From the NCBI RefSeq assembly GCF_001679725.1, contig NZ_CP016282.1, positions 2,976,001 through 3,040,000 of the forward strand: 64,000 bases of DNA, in the 5' to 3' direction. The stretch comes from Cryobacterium arcticum. GTDB lineage: Bacteria; Actinomycetota; Actinomycetes; Actinomycetales; Microbacteriaceae. Below are positions 1-8,305 of the stretch, one piece after another; position 1 is the stretch's first letter, and each line of letters begins with the position of its first letter. The notes beneath the pieces were generated by a model. The model had not been told where the DNA came from, ran no database searches, and saw only the letters and a program-made list of their open reading frames with translations. The translations under genes were made by a program, and so were the position numbers.

Positions 1-316
1 CGAGGCCGTCGAGGTGGGTCACCGTGACCGAGATCGGGGTGCCGGATGCCATCGCCCGAAAGATCCCGCTGCCGGTGGAGCCGTGCAGATAGATGGCGTC
101 ATCGCCGCGGCCGAATCCCATCGGCAGCACGAGAGGCAGACCGTCGCGCACGATCGCAACGTGGGCGACAAGGGCGTCGTCCAGGATGGCGTAGAGCTCG
201 GCCCGGTCGGTGCGTTGGCGCTCGGGAGCGCGGGTGATGCGGGTGCGGTCGGTGACGGGCAGCGTGGCGGATGTGGCGCCGGGCGCGTCGGTTCGGGGCT
301 GTGTGGAGTGGGGCAT
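1..316 (-). CDS. Pyridoxamine 5'-phosphate oxidase family protein (3' end outside window)
   Basis: The reading frame starts at an ATG at 316 and runs off the left edge, so only about 105 N-terminal residues are visible. After a short polar leader the protein has a split-barrel start (ELYAILDDALVAHVAIVRD, then GLPLVLPMGFGRGDDAIYLHGS and a GTPISVTVTHLDGL strand), typical of the FMN-binding PNPOx-like or 'nitroimidazole resistance NimA' type. Family members bind FMN or F420 and reduce small molecules; the true substrate is unknown. It is divergent from a MocR/PdxR-type regulator 99 bp away, an arrangement common for PNPOx-like genes and suggesting control by that regulator. Moderately sure of the family, not of the reaction. 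Confidence 0.75.
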   Translation of the reverse strand, partial: MPHSTQPRTDAPGATSATLPVTDRTRITRAPERQRTDRAELYAILDDALVAHVAIVRDGLPLVLPMGFGRGDDAIYLHGSTGSGIFRAMASGTPISVTVTHLDGL

Positions 317-350
317 GCTACTAGGATCAAGCGCGGAGTGGATCGGCGAT

Positions 351-387
351 AGAGCCAGTTCTGACCACTTCGACTAGACCGGTTATC
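351..387. promoter_or_regulatory. Candidate MocR-type direct-repeat operator in divergent promoter
   Basis: Two similar half-sites, AGAGCCAGTTCT (351-362) and AGACCGGTTATC (376-387), lie 25 bp apart in the 99-bp divergent spacer between the PNPOx-like gene and the MocR regulator. MocR/PdxR proteins usually bind spaced direct repeats. The match is weak and this is only a candidate. Confidence 0.3.
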
Positions 388-415
388 GGATGCGCCGACC
401 GCGGGAGGAACCACG

Positions 416-1918
416 ATGAACGCCCACGAGCTGCCGATCCTGCTCGACCGGGCGTCGGAGCTGCCCCTCGCCGCCCAACTCGCCACGGCCCTGCGCCGCG
501 CGATTCTCGACGGAGTGCTGCGCCACGACGAGGTCCTGCCGTCGACCCGCATGCTGGCCACCTCGGTGCGGGTGTCGCGGGGAACGGTGGTTGCCGCCTA
601 CGACCAGCTCGCCGGTGAGGGTTATCTGCTGGCCCGCCCGGGCTCGGCGACGCGGGTGATGGTGGAGCGTCCCGAGACGCTCACCGACGCCGTCGTCGAC
701 AGCCGCGGATCCCTCTCCCGAGACCTGGCCCGGCCCCCGGCCCCCAGAGGGGCGCAGGACACCTCGCCTCTTCCCACTCCCCCGCCGATGATCGATCTGG
801 CCCCCGGGCATCCGTCGACCCAGACCCTCGTCGACCCGGCCTGGACCGCAGCCTGGCGGTGGGCCGTCGCCGCATCGGGGCGGAGCGACTCGCCGCCGCC
901 CAGCGGCACACTCGAGCTGCGCACCGCGATCGCCGAACACGTGCGGCGAGCGCGGGGCCTGGCCTGCCGCCCGGAGGATGTAATCGTCACGGCCGGCACC
1001 AGCGACGCCCTGGCGAGCATCGGGCTTGCCCTCGCGACTGTCGTCGGCGAACACCAGCCCCAACCCGCCCCGCGGATCGCGGTGGAGGACCCCGGCTACC
1101 CCACCGCCCGCCGGGTGCTGCGCCGGGTGGGCGCACGCCTGCAGCCGGTGCGCACCGACGAGAACGGCATCGACCTGGCCGCGCTCGCCGCGGTGACCGC
1201 GGCGCCGCACGCGGTGCTCGTCACGCCCAGCCACCAGTACCCGCTGGGCAGCAGCCTCTCGGTTCAGGCGCGGCTGGACCTGCTCGACTGGGCCCGGGCA
1301 TCCGGCGCCGCGGTCATCGAGGACGATTACGACAGCGAGTTCCGCTTCGGCACCTCGCCGCTGCCGGCCCTCGCCACCCTCGACACGTCGGGCCGGGTCG
1401 CCCTCGTCGGCAGCTTCTCCAAGACCGTCACCCCGTGGATCCGGTGCGGCTACATCGTGGCCACCGGCGACCTCGGGGCGGCGCTGCACGAGGTGCGGAA
1501 CGACCTCGGCCCGTCGGTGTCCGGCGTGCAGCAGGCGGCGCTCGCGCATTACCTCGGCAGCGGCGGTCTGGCCCGCAATGTCACCAGGGTGCGCCGCGAG
1601 TACGCCCACCGCCGCGCCCTGGTGATCGGCGCCCTCGGCTCGCTGCCCGGAGTGCGGCTGTCCGGCCTCGACGGAGGGCTGCACGTTGTGGTGCACCTTT
1701 CGCCGGCCACCGGGGCAGGTACCACCGGCACGGATGCATCCGCTCTCGTCGCGCACGCCGCCGCGCGCGGGGTGCGGGTCGCGTCACTGGCCGACTACGC
1801 GGTTGTCGACCGGGGGCAGCAGGGCCTCGTGCTGGGCTACGGCGCGCCGACCGACCTGGAGCTCGGGCGCGCCCTCGAGGTGCTCGCCCAGCTCCTCGCG
1901 CACTCCGCCCGGACCTGA
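416..1918 (+). CDS. MocR/PdxR-type transcriptional regulator (GntR wHTH fused to aminotransferase-like domain)
   Basis: This 500-residue protein has an N-terminal GntR winged helix (about residues 15-80, with SRGTVVAAYDQLAGEGYL recognition region). A Pro-rich linker (about 100-125) leads into a fold-type I aminotransferase-like domain. The PLP lysine is in GSFSKTVTP (K336), and the EDDYDSEFR motif precedes it. Such proteins sense PLP or a PLP-amino acid adduct and control vitamin B6 or amine-related genes. The ATG at 416 follows a good ribosome site (GGAGGA, 404-409). It most likely controls the divergent PNPOx-like gene and itself. Length and motifs are normal for the family. Confidence 0.9.
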   Translation: MNAHELPILLDRASELPLAAQLATALRRAILDGVLRHDEVLPSTRMLATSVRVSRGTVVAAYDQLAGEGYLLARPGSATRVMVERPETLTDAVVDSRGSLSRDLARPPAPRGAQDTSPLPTPPPMIDLAPGHPSTQTLVDPAWTAAWRWAVAASGRSDSPPPSGTLELRTAIAEHVRRARGLACRPEDVIVTAGTSDALASIGLALATVVGEHQPQPAPRIAVEDPGYPTARRVLRRVGARLQPVRTDENGIDLAALAAVTAAPHAVLVTPSHQYPLGSSLSVQARLDLLDWARASGAAVIEDDYDSEFRFGTSPLPALATLDTSGRVALVGSFSKTVTPWIRCGYIVATGDLGAALHEVRNDLGPSVSGVQQAALAHYLGSGGLARNVTRVRREYAHRRALVIGALGSLPGVRLSGLDGGLHVVVHLSPATGAGTTGTDASALVAHAAARGVRVASLADYAVVDRGQQGLVLGYGAPTDLELGRALEVLAQLLAHSART

Positions 1919-1938
1919 GTTGCGGGAGCGTCCGCGCG

Positions 1939-2552
1939 CACGTCACGGGGTCTCGACAGGCTCGACCACCGGGATGGGCACGCCCCGCAGGCACGTCACG
2001 GGGTCTCGACAGGCTCGACCACCGGGATGGGCACGTCCCGCAGGCACGTCGCGACCACACGTCGGTCGAGCTTGTCGACGCCGTGCTGAGCCTGTCGAAG
2101 TAGACCTCGCAAGCCGACCTCCCGGACGCACCAACGCACCTCGACCACCGGGATGGACACGCCCCGCAGGCACGTCACGACCACACGTCGGTCGAGCTTG
2201 TCGACGCCGTGCTGAGCCTGTCGAAGTAGACCTCGCAAGCCGACCTCGCGGACGCACCAACGCACCTCGACCAGCGAGATGGGCACGCCCCGCAGGCACG
2301 TCACGGGGTCTCGACAGGCTCGACCAGCGAGATGGGCACGACGCGTAGGCACGTCGCGACCACACGTCGGTCGAGCTTGTCGAGACCTCGCAAGCCGACC
2401 TCGCGGACGCACCAACGCACCTCGACCACCGGGATGGGCACGTCCCGCAAGCACATCGCGACCACACATCGGTCGAGCTTGTCGACGCCGTGCTGAGCCT
2501 GTCGAAGTAGACCTCTTAAGCCGACCTCGCGGACGCACCAACGCACCCCGAC
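1939..2552. repeat. Array of dispersed TCGACAAGCTC-core repeats
   Basis: The first part is direct copies of about 53 bp carrying GGTCTCGACAGGCTCGACCA followed by a GGGATGGGCACG spacer. They are interleaved with inverted copies (GGTCGAGCTTGTCGACGCCG, GTGCTGAGCCTGTCGAAG). The opposed arms can pair, giving REP-like imperfect palindromes. The repeat lacks stops in several frames, so the array produces meaningless long open frames on both strands. It lies between the regulator and the start of the monooxygenase operon. The same family recurs at 10.3, 11.5, 18.8, 25.5, 31.7, 51.6 and 52.8 kb. Confidence 0.9.
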
Positions 2553-2747
2553 CGACACCACCGGCACCCGGCCCGTGAGTTTACCTGCGCGTAACAGCAG
2601 ACGGACTTTCGCGAAATCTGCGCCGCCTACTGTGAAAGCCAACGGACCTCCGCGGGCCATTTGCCACTCGACTCACTCAGTCGGCTGATCACTTCACCCG
2701 CTCGCTCTCCTCCTCTCGATCTCTCGAAACGTGCCTTGGAGGCCAGC
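2553..2747 (+). other. Leader/promoter region of the flavin-monooxygenase operon
   Basis: This 195-bp stretch between the repeat array and the flavin reductase start must contain the operon promoter. It holds a short palindrome (TTTCGCGAAA near 2610) and a possible -10 (TACTGT near 2630), but I cannot assign a convincing -35 box or a known riboswitch. Confidence 0.35.
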
Positions 2748-3290
2748 GTGCAGCAAACCGATCCCCGACCCACCACGACGGATGTCCCAGTCCCCGTGCC
2801 CGCCGACGCCCCGGGCACCGCGATCTTCGACCCGGCCGAACTCCGCCGGGCCCTCGCCGGCATGGCCACCTCCGTCACCCTCGTCACCACGACGATGAAC
2901 GGCACCGCGTACGGCTTCACCGCCAACAGCTTCACCAGCGTCTCGGTGACCCCGCCGCTCGTGGCCGTGTTCCTGGCCGAGACTGCCGAGAGCTACCCGG
3001 CGTTCGCCCGCACCGACCACGTGGCCATCAACATCCTCGCCGACGACCAAGGCGATGTGGCCCGGCACTTCGCCACCAAGGGCATCGACAAGTTCTCCGC
3101 CGTCACCCTGCACGGCGACTACGACCGCGTTCCCGTCGTCACCGGCGCCCAGGCCTCGCTCCTGGGCCAGGTGCACGAACGCTGGACCGTGGGCGACCAC
3201 CTCATGATCATCGTGCAGGTCGACGAGGTCATCCGCACCGAGCGCATCCCGCTCGTCTATCAGAACCGCGAGTTCAGGAAGCTGGTCTGA
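2748..3290 (+). CDS. Flavin reductase family protein (RutF/SsuE-partner type)
   Basis: Flavin:NAD(P)H reductase that would supply reduced FMN to the two flavin-dependent monooxygenases encoded downstream. The protein has the single split-barrel flavin-reductase-like domain: ELRRALAGMATSVTLVTT at the start, then GFTANSFTSVSVTPPLV (flavin-binding strand), HVAINILADDQ and a closing PLVYQNREFRKL. I chose the GTG at 2748 because GGAGG lies at 2738-2742, 5 nt upstream; this gives 180 residues, normal for the family, whereas an upstream ATG adds an unrelated leader. It is the first gene of a co-oriented block reaching 11321, with only 4 bp before the next gene. E. coli RutF is the closest functional parallel given the RutA- and RutB-like neighbours. 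Confidence 0.85.
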   Translation: MQQTDPRPTTTDVPVPVPADAPGTAIFDPAELRRALAGMATSVTLVTTTMNGTAYGFTANSFTSVSVTPPLVAVFLAETAESYPAFARTDHVAINILADDQGDVARHFATKGIDKFSAVTLHGDYDRVPVVTGAQASLLGQVHERWTVGDHLMIIVQVDEVIRTERIPLVYQNREFRKLV

Positions 3291-3294
3291 CCCC

Positions 3295-4188
3295 ATGACC
3301 CTCACCTCCCCCTCCGCACCGACCGCAGTCTCCAGCAGCACGGCCGACTCGATCTCGATCCGCGGCGCCGTCAAGATCTACGGCTCCGGCCCCAGCCAGC
3401 ACGTGGCGCTGCAGAACGTGGACGTCGACATCAAACGCGGCCAGTTCGTCAGCATCATCGGCCCGTCCGGCTGCGGCAAGTCCACCCTGCTGCGCCTCAT
3501 CGCCGGCCTCGAAACCGCCGACTCCGGCACCGCCGAGGTCTTCGGGGTCACCCCTGAGCGTGCCTGCGCCGCCAAGATGATCGGCCTGGTTCCGCAGGCT
3601 CCCGCCCTGCTGCCGTGGAAGGATGTGCTGGGCAACGTGAGCATGCCCGCCAAGGTCAACCGTCGCGCCGACAAGTTGCGCCGCCGCATCCACGGTCACC
3701 TCGAACGCCCCGCGCCCGACATGCTCGACCTGCTGGGCAAGGCGGGGCTGACGGATGCGGTGCACAAGCTGCCCGCGCAGCTCAGCGGCGGCATGCAGCA
3801 ACGCACCGCCATCGTGCGGGCGTTCGGCGTGCAGCCCGACGTGCTGCTCATGGACGAACCGTTCTCCGCGCTTGACGAATTCACCCGCGAGTCGATCCAG
3901 GAGCAGCTGCTCGACATCTGGGACGAGAACAAGACCACGGTCGTCTTCGTCACCCACTCGGTCTCCGAGGCCGTGCGGCTCTCCGACAAGGTGCTCGTGA
4001 TGTCGGCCCGCCCGGGCCGGATCACCGCATCCGTGGACATCACCCTGCCGCGCCCGCGCAGCCAGGCGATGCTCAAGACTGCCGAGTTCCACCACTTCGA
4101 AGACGTCATCCGCGACCACCTGCAGACCGCCTGGCAGGAGAACCCGATCACCGGGTCCACCCCGATCCCGGCAGGAGCCGCCCAGTGA
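3295..4188 (+). CDS. ABC transporter ATP-binding protein, nitrate/sulfonate/taurine/pyrimidine (SsuB/TauB/ThiZ) type
   Basis: Cytoplasmic ATPase of an importer, 297 residues. Walker A is GPSGCGKST (about residues 56-64), the Q-loop sits in GLVPQAPALLPW, the signature is LSGGMQQR, Walker B is VLLMDEPFSALD and the switch histidine is in VFVTHS. The LPW after the Q-loop and the DEFTRESIQEQLLDIW segment are typical of the SsuB/TauB group. It starts 4 nt after the flavin reductase stop and its own stop overlaps the permease start, so the three are translationally linked. The ligand cannot be read from this subunit. Confidence 0.9.
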   Translation: MTLTSPSAPTAVSSSTADSISIRGAVKIYGSGPSQHVALQNVDVDIKRGQFVSIIGPSGCGKSTLLRLIAGLETADSGTAEVFGVTPERACAAKMIGLVPQAPALLPWKDVLGNVSMPAKVNRRADKLRRRIHGHLERPAPDMLDLLGKAGLTDAVHKLPAQLSGGMQQRTAIVRAFGVQPDVLLMDEPFSALDEFTRESIQEQLLDIWDENKTTVVFVTHSVSEAVRLSDKVLVMSARPGRITASVDITLPRPRSQAMLKTAEFHHFEDVIRDHLQTAWQENPITGSTPIPAGAAQ

Positions 4189-5084
4189 GCGTCATGACCG
4201 AACCCGCAACGATCCAGGAGAGCCCCGTGACCGCCGCCACGGCCCCGGCCGCCCAGAAGTCCGGCAAGAAGTCCGGCAAGAAGTCCACCAAGAAGTCCGG
4301 CCTGCCCAAACAGCTCGGCTTCCTCCGCCCCGCCTACTGGCTGCCGCTCGCGGTGCTGCTGGTGGCGCTGGGCATCCTGTGGACCATCACCGCCGCCGAC
4401 AGCCCCTACCTGCTGCCGCCGCTCGCATCGGTGGGTGAGGCGCTGGCCGCCAACCCCGGCTTCTATCTCAGCAACGCCTGGGCCACCCTGGCCGTGGCGC
4501 TGGTGGGCCTGGCCATCGGCTTCGTCGCCTCGTTCGTCCTCGCGGTTCTCGTCTCCGAACTTCCCATCGCCCGGCGGGCCATCATGCCCATCGCCGTGGT
4601 GCTCAGCGTCACCCCGCTCGTGGCCATCGCCCCGGCCCTGGTCGTGGCGTTCGGTTTCGGCCCGGAGCCCAAGCTCATCGTCACCGCGCTGATCTGCTTC
4701 TTCCCGATCCTCATCAACGTGGCCACCGGCCTTCGCTCGGTCTCCCCCGCGGTGCTGCAGGTTTTCACTACCCTGCACGCCTCCCGCCTCGAGATGCTCT
4801 GGCACGTGCGGATGCCCAGCGCCCTGCCCTACCTCTTCACCGCCCTGCGGGTGGTGTTCCCGCTCTCGATCATCGGCGCCGTGGTCGCTGAGCTCTCCGC
4901 CCCCGGCGCCGCCGAAGGCCTGGGCACCGTGATCAGCGTCGCCTCCTCGAACAACCGCCTCGCCGTGGTCTACGCGGCCATCCTGTGCCTGGCGATCATG
5001 GGCTCGCTGCTGCTGCTCATCATCACGGCCATCGAGGACCGCGTGCTGCACTGGCACGAGTCCCGCCAAGGCGCCAAGAGCTGA
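4185..5084 (+). CDS. ABC transporter permease, SsuC/TauC/ThiX type
   Basis: Membrane subunit of the same importer, 299 residues. The cytoplasmic N-terminus carries an unusual Lys-rich tract with repeated SGKK/STKK units (about residues 25-40). About six membrane segments follow, and the BPD_transp_1 EAA-like loop lies in the FTTLHASRLEMLWHVRMPSA region. The GTG start overlaps the ATPase stop (GTGA). The Lys-rich leader is probably a charge anchor; a later start at M4 would not remove it. Confidence 0.88.
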   Translation: MSVMTEPATIQESPVTAATAPAAQKSGKKSGKKSTKKSGLPKQLGFLRPAYWLPLAVLLVALGILWTITAADSPYLLPPLASVGEALAANPGFYLSNAWATLAVALVGLAIGFVASFVLAVLVSELPIARRAIMPIAVVLSVTPLVAIAPALVVAFGFGPEPKLIVTALICFFPILINVATGLRSVSPAVLQVFTTLHASRLEMLWHVRMPSALPYLFTALRVVFPLSIIGAVVAELSAPGAAEGLGTVISVASSNNRLAVVYAAILCLAIMGSLLLLIITAIEDRVLHWHESRQGAKS

Positions 5085-5214
5085 CACCCCCGAACCTTTT
5101 CTGCCGCAGTACCCGCAGCATCCGCACCACAGCCCTGTTTCACGCGTACCCGTTTCACGCACCATCTCCCCGCATCACCCGTCCCCTCTTCCCCCACCGC
5201 ACCAGGAGACCGCT

Positions 5215-6312
5215 ATGCCCATTCGCCCCACCCACGCGTTGGCCGCCGTTGCCATCGCCGCCCTCACCCTCGGCCTCGCCGCCTGCAGCCCGGCAGCCGA
5301 CGACGCCGCGTCGACCGACACGGCCGCCGCGGCCAGCGCCATCTCGGCCGACCGCTGCGAGCTGAACAAGGCCGCCGGCACGATCAACTTCCTCACCGGG
5401 TACCAGTACCAGGCGTCGGTGTCGATCCTCAACATCATCGCCGCCGACCAGCTGGGCTACTTCGACGCCCTCTGCCTCGACGTCGACATCCAGCCCGGCA
5501 CCGGTGACACCAGCCAGAATGCCCAGCTGCTCGCCTCCGGTCAGGTCACCATCACGAGCGTCGACGAGCAGAACCTCATCACCGCGCAGGACAACGGCAT
5601 CGACGTCACCGGCATCGCCACCTACTCCAACGTGGGCCTGGAGATCCTGATGACCGGCACGGACATCACCGACCTCACGCAGCTGGACGGCACCATCCTG
5701 GGCCAGAAGGGCAACCTGCCGCCGGCCGTGGGCGCCATGCTCACCAACGCGGGAGCCGACCTCTCCTCGATCCAGCAGGTGGTCGTGGGCTACGACCCCT
5801 CGATCCTGCCGCGCGGCCAGGTGGACTCGCTCACCGGCTTCATCTCCAACGAGCCCAACCTGCTCGAGGCCGCCGGCGAAGACGTCACCGTCTGGCGCCC
5901 CTACGACTTCGGCGTGGCCGGGTCGCTGGGCAGCCTGGCCGTGAACAACGAGTTCGCCGCCGAGAACCCCACCGCGGTCGAGGACTTCCTCCGCGCCAGC
6001 CAGCACGCCTTCGACTACTGCGGGGAGAACGGCGAGGAGTGCGTCGGTTTCGCCGCCGACCTCTCCGGCGAGGGCTTCGACGCCGCGCACAACCTCAAGG
6101 TCTGGACCACCGAGTACGACATCGTCACCGAGAACCAGGCCACGGATGCCCCGATCGGCCTGATCGACTTCGACAACGTCACCGCTGAGTCCGGGTTCCT
6201 CGTGGACAGCGGCCAGATCGCCAAGGCCCCGGCCGACCCGACCGCCTACTTCGACAACAGCTTCATCGAGGCGATCTACGACGGCACCACCCTCATCTGG
6301 CCGGCCCCGTAA
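5215..6312 (+). CDS. ABC transporter substrate-binding lipoprotein, NMT1/THI5-like
   Basis: Extracytoplasmic ligand-binding subunit of the importer, 365 residues. It has a lipoprotein signal peptide with lipobox LAAC (cysteine about residue 23), a Ser/Thr/Ala-rich linker and then a periplasmic-binding fold starting INFLTGYQYQASV. ADQLGYFDALCLDVDI and the TDLTQLDGTILGQKG segment match the NMT1/THI5-like group. Relatives bind aliphatic sulfonates, taurine, nitrate or thiamine pyrimidine precursors. Cysteines near the mature N-terminus and a YCGENGEEC pair could form disulfides. AGGAGA at 5203-5208 supports the ATG. A pyrimidine-like ligand would fit the RutA/RutB neighbours, but this is inference. 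Confidence 0.85.
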   Translation: MPIRPTHALAAVAIAALTLGLAACSPAADDAASTDTAAAASAISADRCELNKAAGTINFLTGYQYQASVSILNIIAADQLGYFDALCLDVDIQPGTGDTSQNAQLLASGQVTITSVDEQNLITAQDNGIDVTGIATYSNVGLEILMTGTDITDLTQLDGTILGQKGNLPPAVGAMLTNAGADLSSIQQVVVGYDPSILPRGQVDSLTGFISNEPNLLEAAGEDVTVWRPYDFGVAGSLGSLAVNNEFAAENPTAVEDFLRASQHAFDYCGENGEECVGFAADLSGEGFDAAHNLKVWTTEYDIVTENQATDAPIGLIDFDNVTAESGFLVDSGQIAKAPADPTAYFDNSFIEAIYDGTTLIWPAP

Positions 6313-6356
6313 CCCGGCTCGCCGCGGCGCCGCGCTGAGCGGCGGCCCGGTAGCAC

Positions 6357-6409
6357 TGAGTTGCGGGCATCCCTCCTTCGTCTTCGCAATGAAGGCGGGA
6401 TGTCCGCAA
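6357..6409. terminator. Intercistronic 21-bp hairpin
   Basis: The arms at 6357-6377 (AGTTGCGGGCATCCC...) and 6389-6409 pair at 19 of 21 positions around an 11-nt loop. It lies between the binding-protein gene and the RutA-like gene. No U-run follows, so it could be an attenuator, a processing or mRNA-stability element between the transport and catabolic halves of the operon, or a dispersed palindromic repeat. Confidence 0.7.
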
Positions 6410-6518
6410 CTGAACCACCCCAACCTTCATCAGCCTCCCGCACCACGTCCGTCTCGGCCCTCGCCGTCTCCGTCGCAGCCTCCCGGTGTTCCACCACAGC
6501 AGAGAAAGAGTGTTTCCC

Positions 6519-7601
6519 ATGTCAGCACGCGAGTACGGCGTCTTCCTCCCGATCGGCAACGGCGGCTGGTTGGTGTCCACCACCGCGCCGCATCCCGACG
6601 GCAGCTACGAGTACAACAAGACCACCGCGGTGCTCGCCGAGCAGGCCGGCCTCGACTTCGTCATGTCGATGGCCAAGTGGCGCGGCTTCGGCGGCTCGAC
6701 CGACCACTGGGGCAACACCCTCGAGTCGATGACCATGATGGCGGGCCTGGCCGAAGCCACCGAGAAGGTGAAGATCTGGGCCACCGTGCACGCCAACATC
6801 CACAGCCCCGCCATCGCCGCGAAGATGTTCGTCACCCTCGACCAGATCTCGAACGGCCGCGCCGGCATGAACATCGTCTCCGGCTCCTACGCCGACGAGT
6901 TCGAGCAGATGGGGCTCTGGGACGCCACCATGTCGAAGGAGGCCCGCTACCAGATGGTGGAGGACTGGACCCGCGCCGTCACCCGGCTCTGGACCGAGGA
7001 CTCCGTGACCATGCAGAGCGACACGTTCACCCTCACCGACTGCGTCTCACGGCCGCACCCGCGCGTGCAGCCCACCCTGATCAGCGCCGGCCGCTCGCCG
7101 CGCGGACGTAAGTTCCAGGCCGAACTCTGCGACGGAGCGTTCCTCTCCGGCGACACCATGGAGGAGCTGCGCGAGTCCTCCCGGGACGTGCACGACCAGG
7201 CCGCGGCGCTCGATCGTTCCGTGAAGACCTACGCCATGCTCACCGTGGTGATGGGCGACACGGATGCCGACGCCCAGCGACGCGTCGACGTGATCGGTTC
7301 CGGCGTCGACGTGGAGGCCCTCGCCAACATGCGGGTCTCCTGGGGCATGCCGCGCGATCGCGCGACCTCCTGGACCGAGTCCGCCACCGGGCAGGACGCC
7401 TTCCAGACCCCGTACGTGGTCGGCTCACCCGACACCGTGCTCAACCACATCAACACCGTCGTCGAGGGCGCCGAACTCGACGGCCTGATGCTCATCTTCC
7501 CCGATTACCACGCCGATCTGCCCGCCTTCGGCGAGGCCGTGCTGCCCACCCTCCGTGCACAGGATGCCGCCCGTACGACGAGCGGACTGGTCGCCTCGTG
7601 A
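6519..7601 (+). CDS. RutA-like FMN-dependent monooxygenase (LLM class)
   Basis: Luciferase-like monooxygenase, 360 residues, close in motif content and length to pyrimidine oxygenase RutA, which opens the uracil ring using FMNH2 and O2. Visible RutA hallmarks are PIGNGGWLVST (residues 11-21), MSMAKWRGFGG (49-59), NTLESMTMMAGLA, GRAGMNIVSG and EQMGLW. The ATG at 6519 is preferred: GAGAAAGAG lies at 6502-6510, and extension upstream adds an unrelated stretch. Its stop overlaps the GTG of the RutB-like gene. FMNH2 would come from the flavin reductase at the head of the operon. Substrate identity (uracil, another pyrimidine or another cyclic amide) cannot be decided here. Confidence 0.85.
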   Translation: MSAREYGVFLPIGNGGWLVSTTAPHPDGSYEYNKTTAVLAEQAGLDFVMSMAKWRGFGGSTDHWGNTLESMTMMAGLAEATEKVKIWATVHANIHSPAIAAKMFVTLDQISNGRAGMNIVSGSYADEFEQMGLWDATMSKEARYQMVEDWTRAVTRLWTEDSVTMQSDTFTLTDCVSRPHPRVQPTLISAGRSPRGRKFQAELCDGAFLSGDTMEELRESSRDVHDQAAALDRSVKTYAMLTVVMGDTDADAQRRVDVIGSGVDVEALANMRVSWGMPRDRATSWTESATGQDAFQTPYVVGSPDTVLNHINTVVEGAELDGLMLIFPDYHADLPAFGEAVLPTLRAQDAARTTSGLVAS

Positions 7602-8305
7602 GCGCCGACGACGCCTTCGCGGGCCTGTCCAACCGGGCCGGTGCCCTGCTCGTCGTGGACGTGCAGCGCTCCTTCGCCGACCTGGGCTACCTCGCCGACT
7701 ACGGCCTCGACACCGCGGCAGAAGAGTCCATCAACGCCGCGATCCGCAGCACCGCGGGCCTCGTCGACGCCGCCCGCGCGGCCGGCGTGCCCGTGGTCTG
7801 GATCGAGCTGGCCTCGGACCCGGAGCAACTCTGGGGCGCCAGCAACTGGTTGCGCGGCCGCGGTTTCGACGAGCCGATGGACGACACCGAACCCTGCGTG
7901 ATCGGCACCCCGGGCGCCGACTGGTACGGCCTGGAGCCGGCCGCCGGCGAACCGCGCGTGCAGAAACGGCACTACAGCGGCTTCCAGGGCACCGAGCTGC
8001 ACGCCCTGCTGCAGGGCCTCGGCGTGGTGTGGGTGGCCGTGGCCGGACTCACCACCGAGTGCTGCATCGCCGCGACCGCGACCGACGCGTTCCAGCTCGA
8101 CTACCCGGTGCTGATTCCCAGCGACGCCACCGCCGCCTATGAGGTGCGGGTGCACGAGAACGCCCTCGAGATCCTGGCCCTGACCACGGCGCACGTGGTG
8201 ACGAGCGACGAGCTGGCCGGGTTCTTCCCCGTGCCGGTAGCGGATGCGACGGCGCCCGGCGCGCCCGCGGCATCCGTTCTGACCGGCTCGGCGGTGTCGG
8301 CATGA
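7598..8305 (+). CDS. RutB-like isochorismatase-family amidohydrolase
   Basis: Cysteine hydrolase of the isochorismatase fold, 235 residues. The expected triad is visible: D21 in LLVVDVQRSF, K123 in QKRHYSGF and C156 in GLTTECC. The YSGF motif after the lysine and the overall order match RutB, which hydrolyses the ring-opened (peroxy)ureidoacrylate from RutA to carbamate and aminoacrylate. Coupled translation (GTGA overlap with the RutA-like gene, ATGA overlap with the next gene) argues that it acts on the product of the adjacent monooxygenase. A Pro/Ala-rich C-terminal tail of about 25 residues is not part of the fold. Nicotinamidase or ureidosuccinate-type hydrolase activity is the alternative. 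Confidence 0.83.
   Translation: MSADDAFAGLSNRAGALLVVDVQRSFADLGYLADYGLDTAAEESINAAIRSTAGLVDAARAAGVPVVWIELASDPEQLWGASNWLRGRGFDEPMDDTEPCVIGTPGADWYGLEPAAGEPRVQKRHYSGFQGTELHALLQGLGVVWVAVAGLTTECCIAATATDAFQLDYPVLIPSDATAAYEVRVHENALEILALTTAHVVTSDELAGFFPVPVADATAPGAPAASVLTGSAVSA

Noticed and set aside
383..1756. Long antisense open frame opposite the MocR gene, and many similar ones opposite other genes
   Set aside because: High-GC DNA creates long antisense frames; these translations are low-complexity Gly/Arg/His/Pro and match no fold, while the sense strand encodes clear domains.
1939..2552. Several open frames of 100-220 codons on both strands in the repeat arrays (also at 25.4, 31.7 and 52.8 kb)
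   Set aside because: Their translations are only the repeat (VEPVETP, GLDKLDRR, GSRQARPT units); the repeat simply lacks stops. No start context or family support.
6519..7601. Identification of the first monooxygenase as alkanesulfonate monooxygenase SsuD because of the SsuABC-like transporter
   Set aside because: The PIGNGGWLVST and RGFGG motifs and the linked RutB-like hydrolase fit RutA better; SsuD has different signatures.
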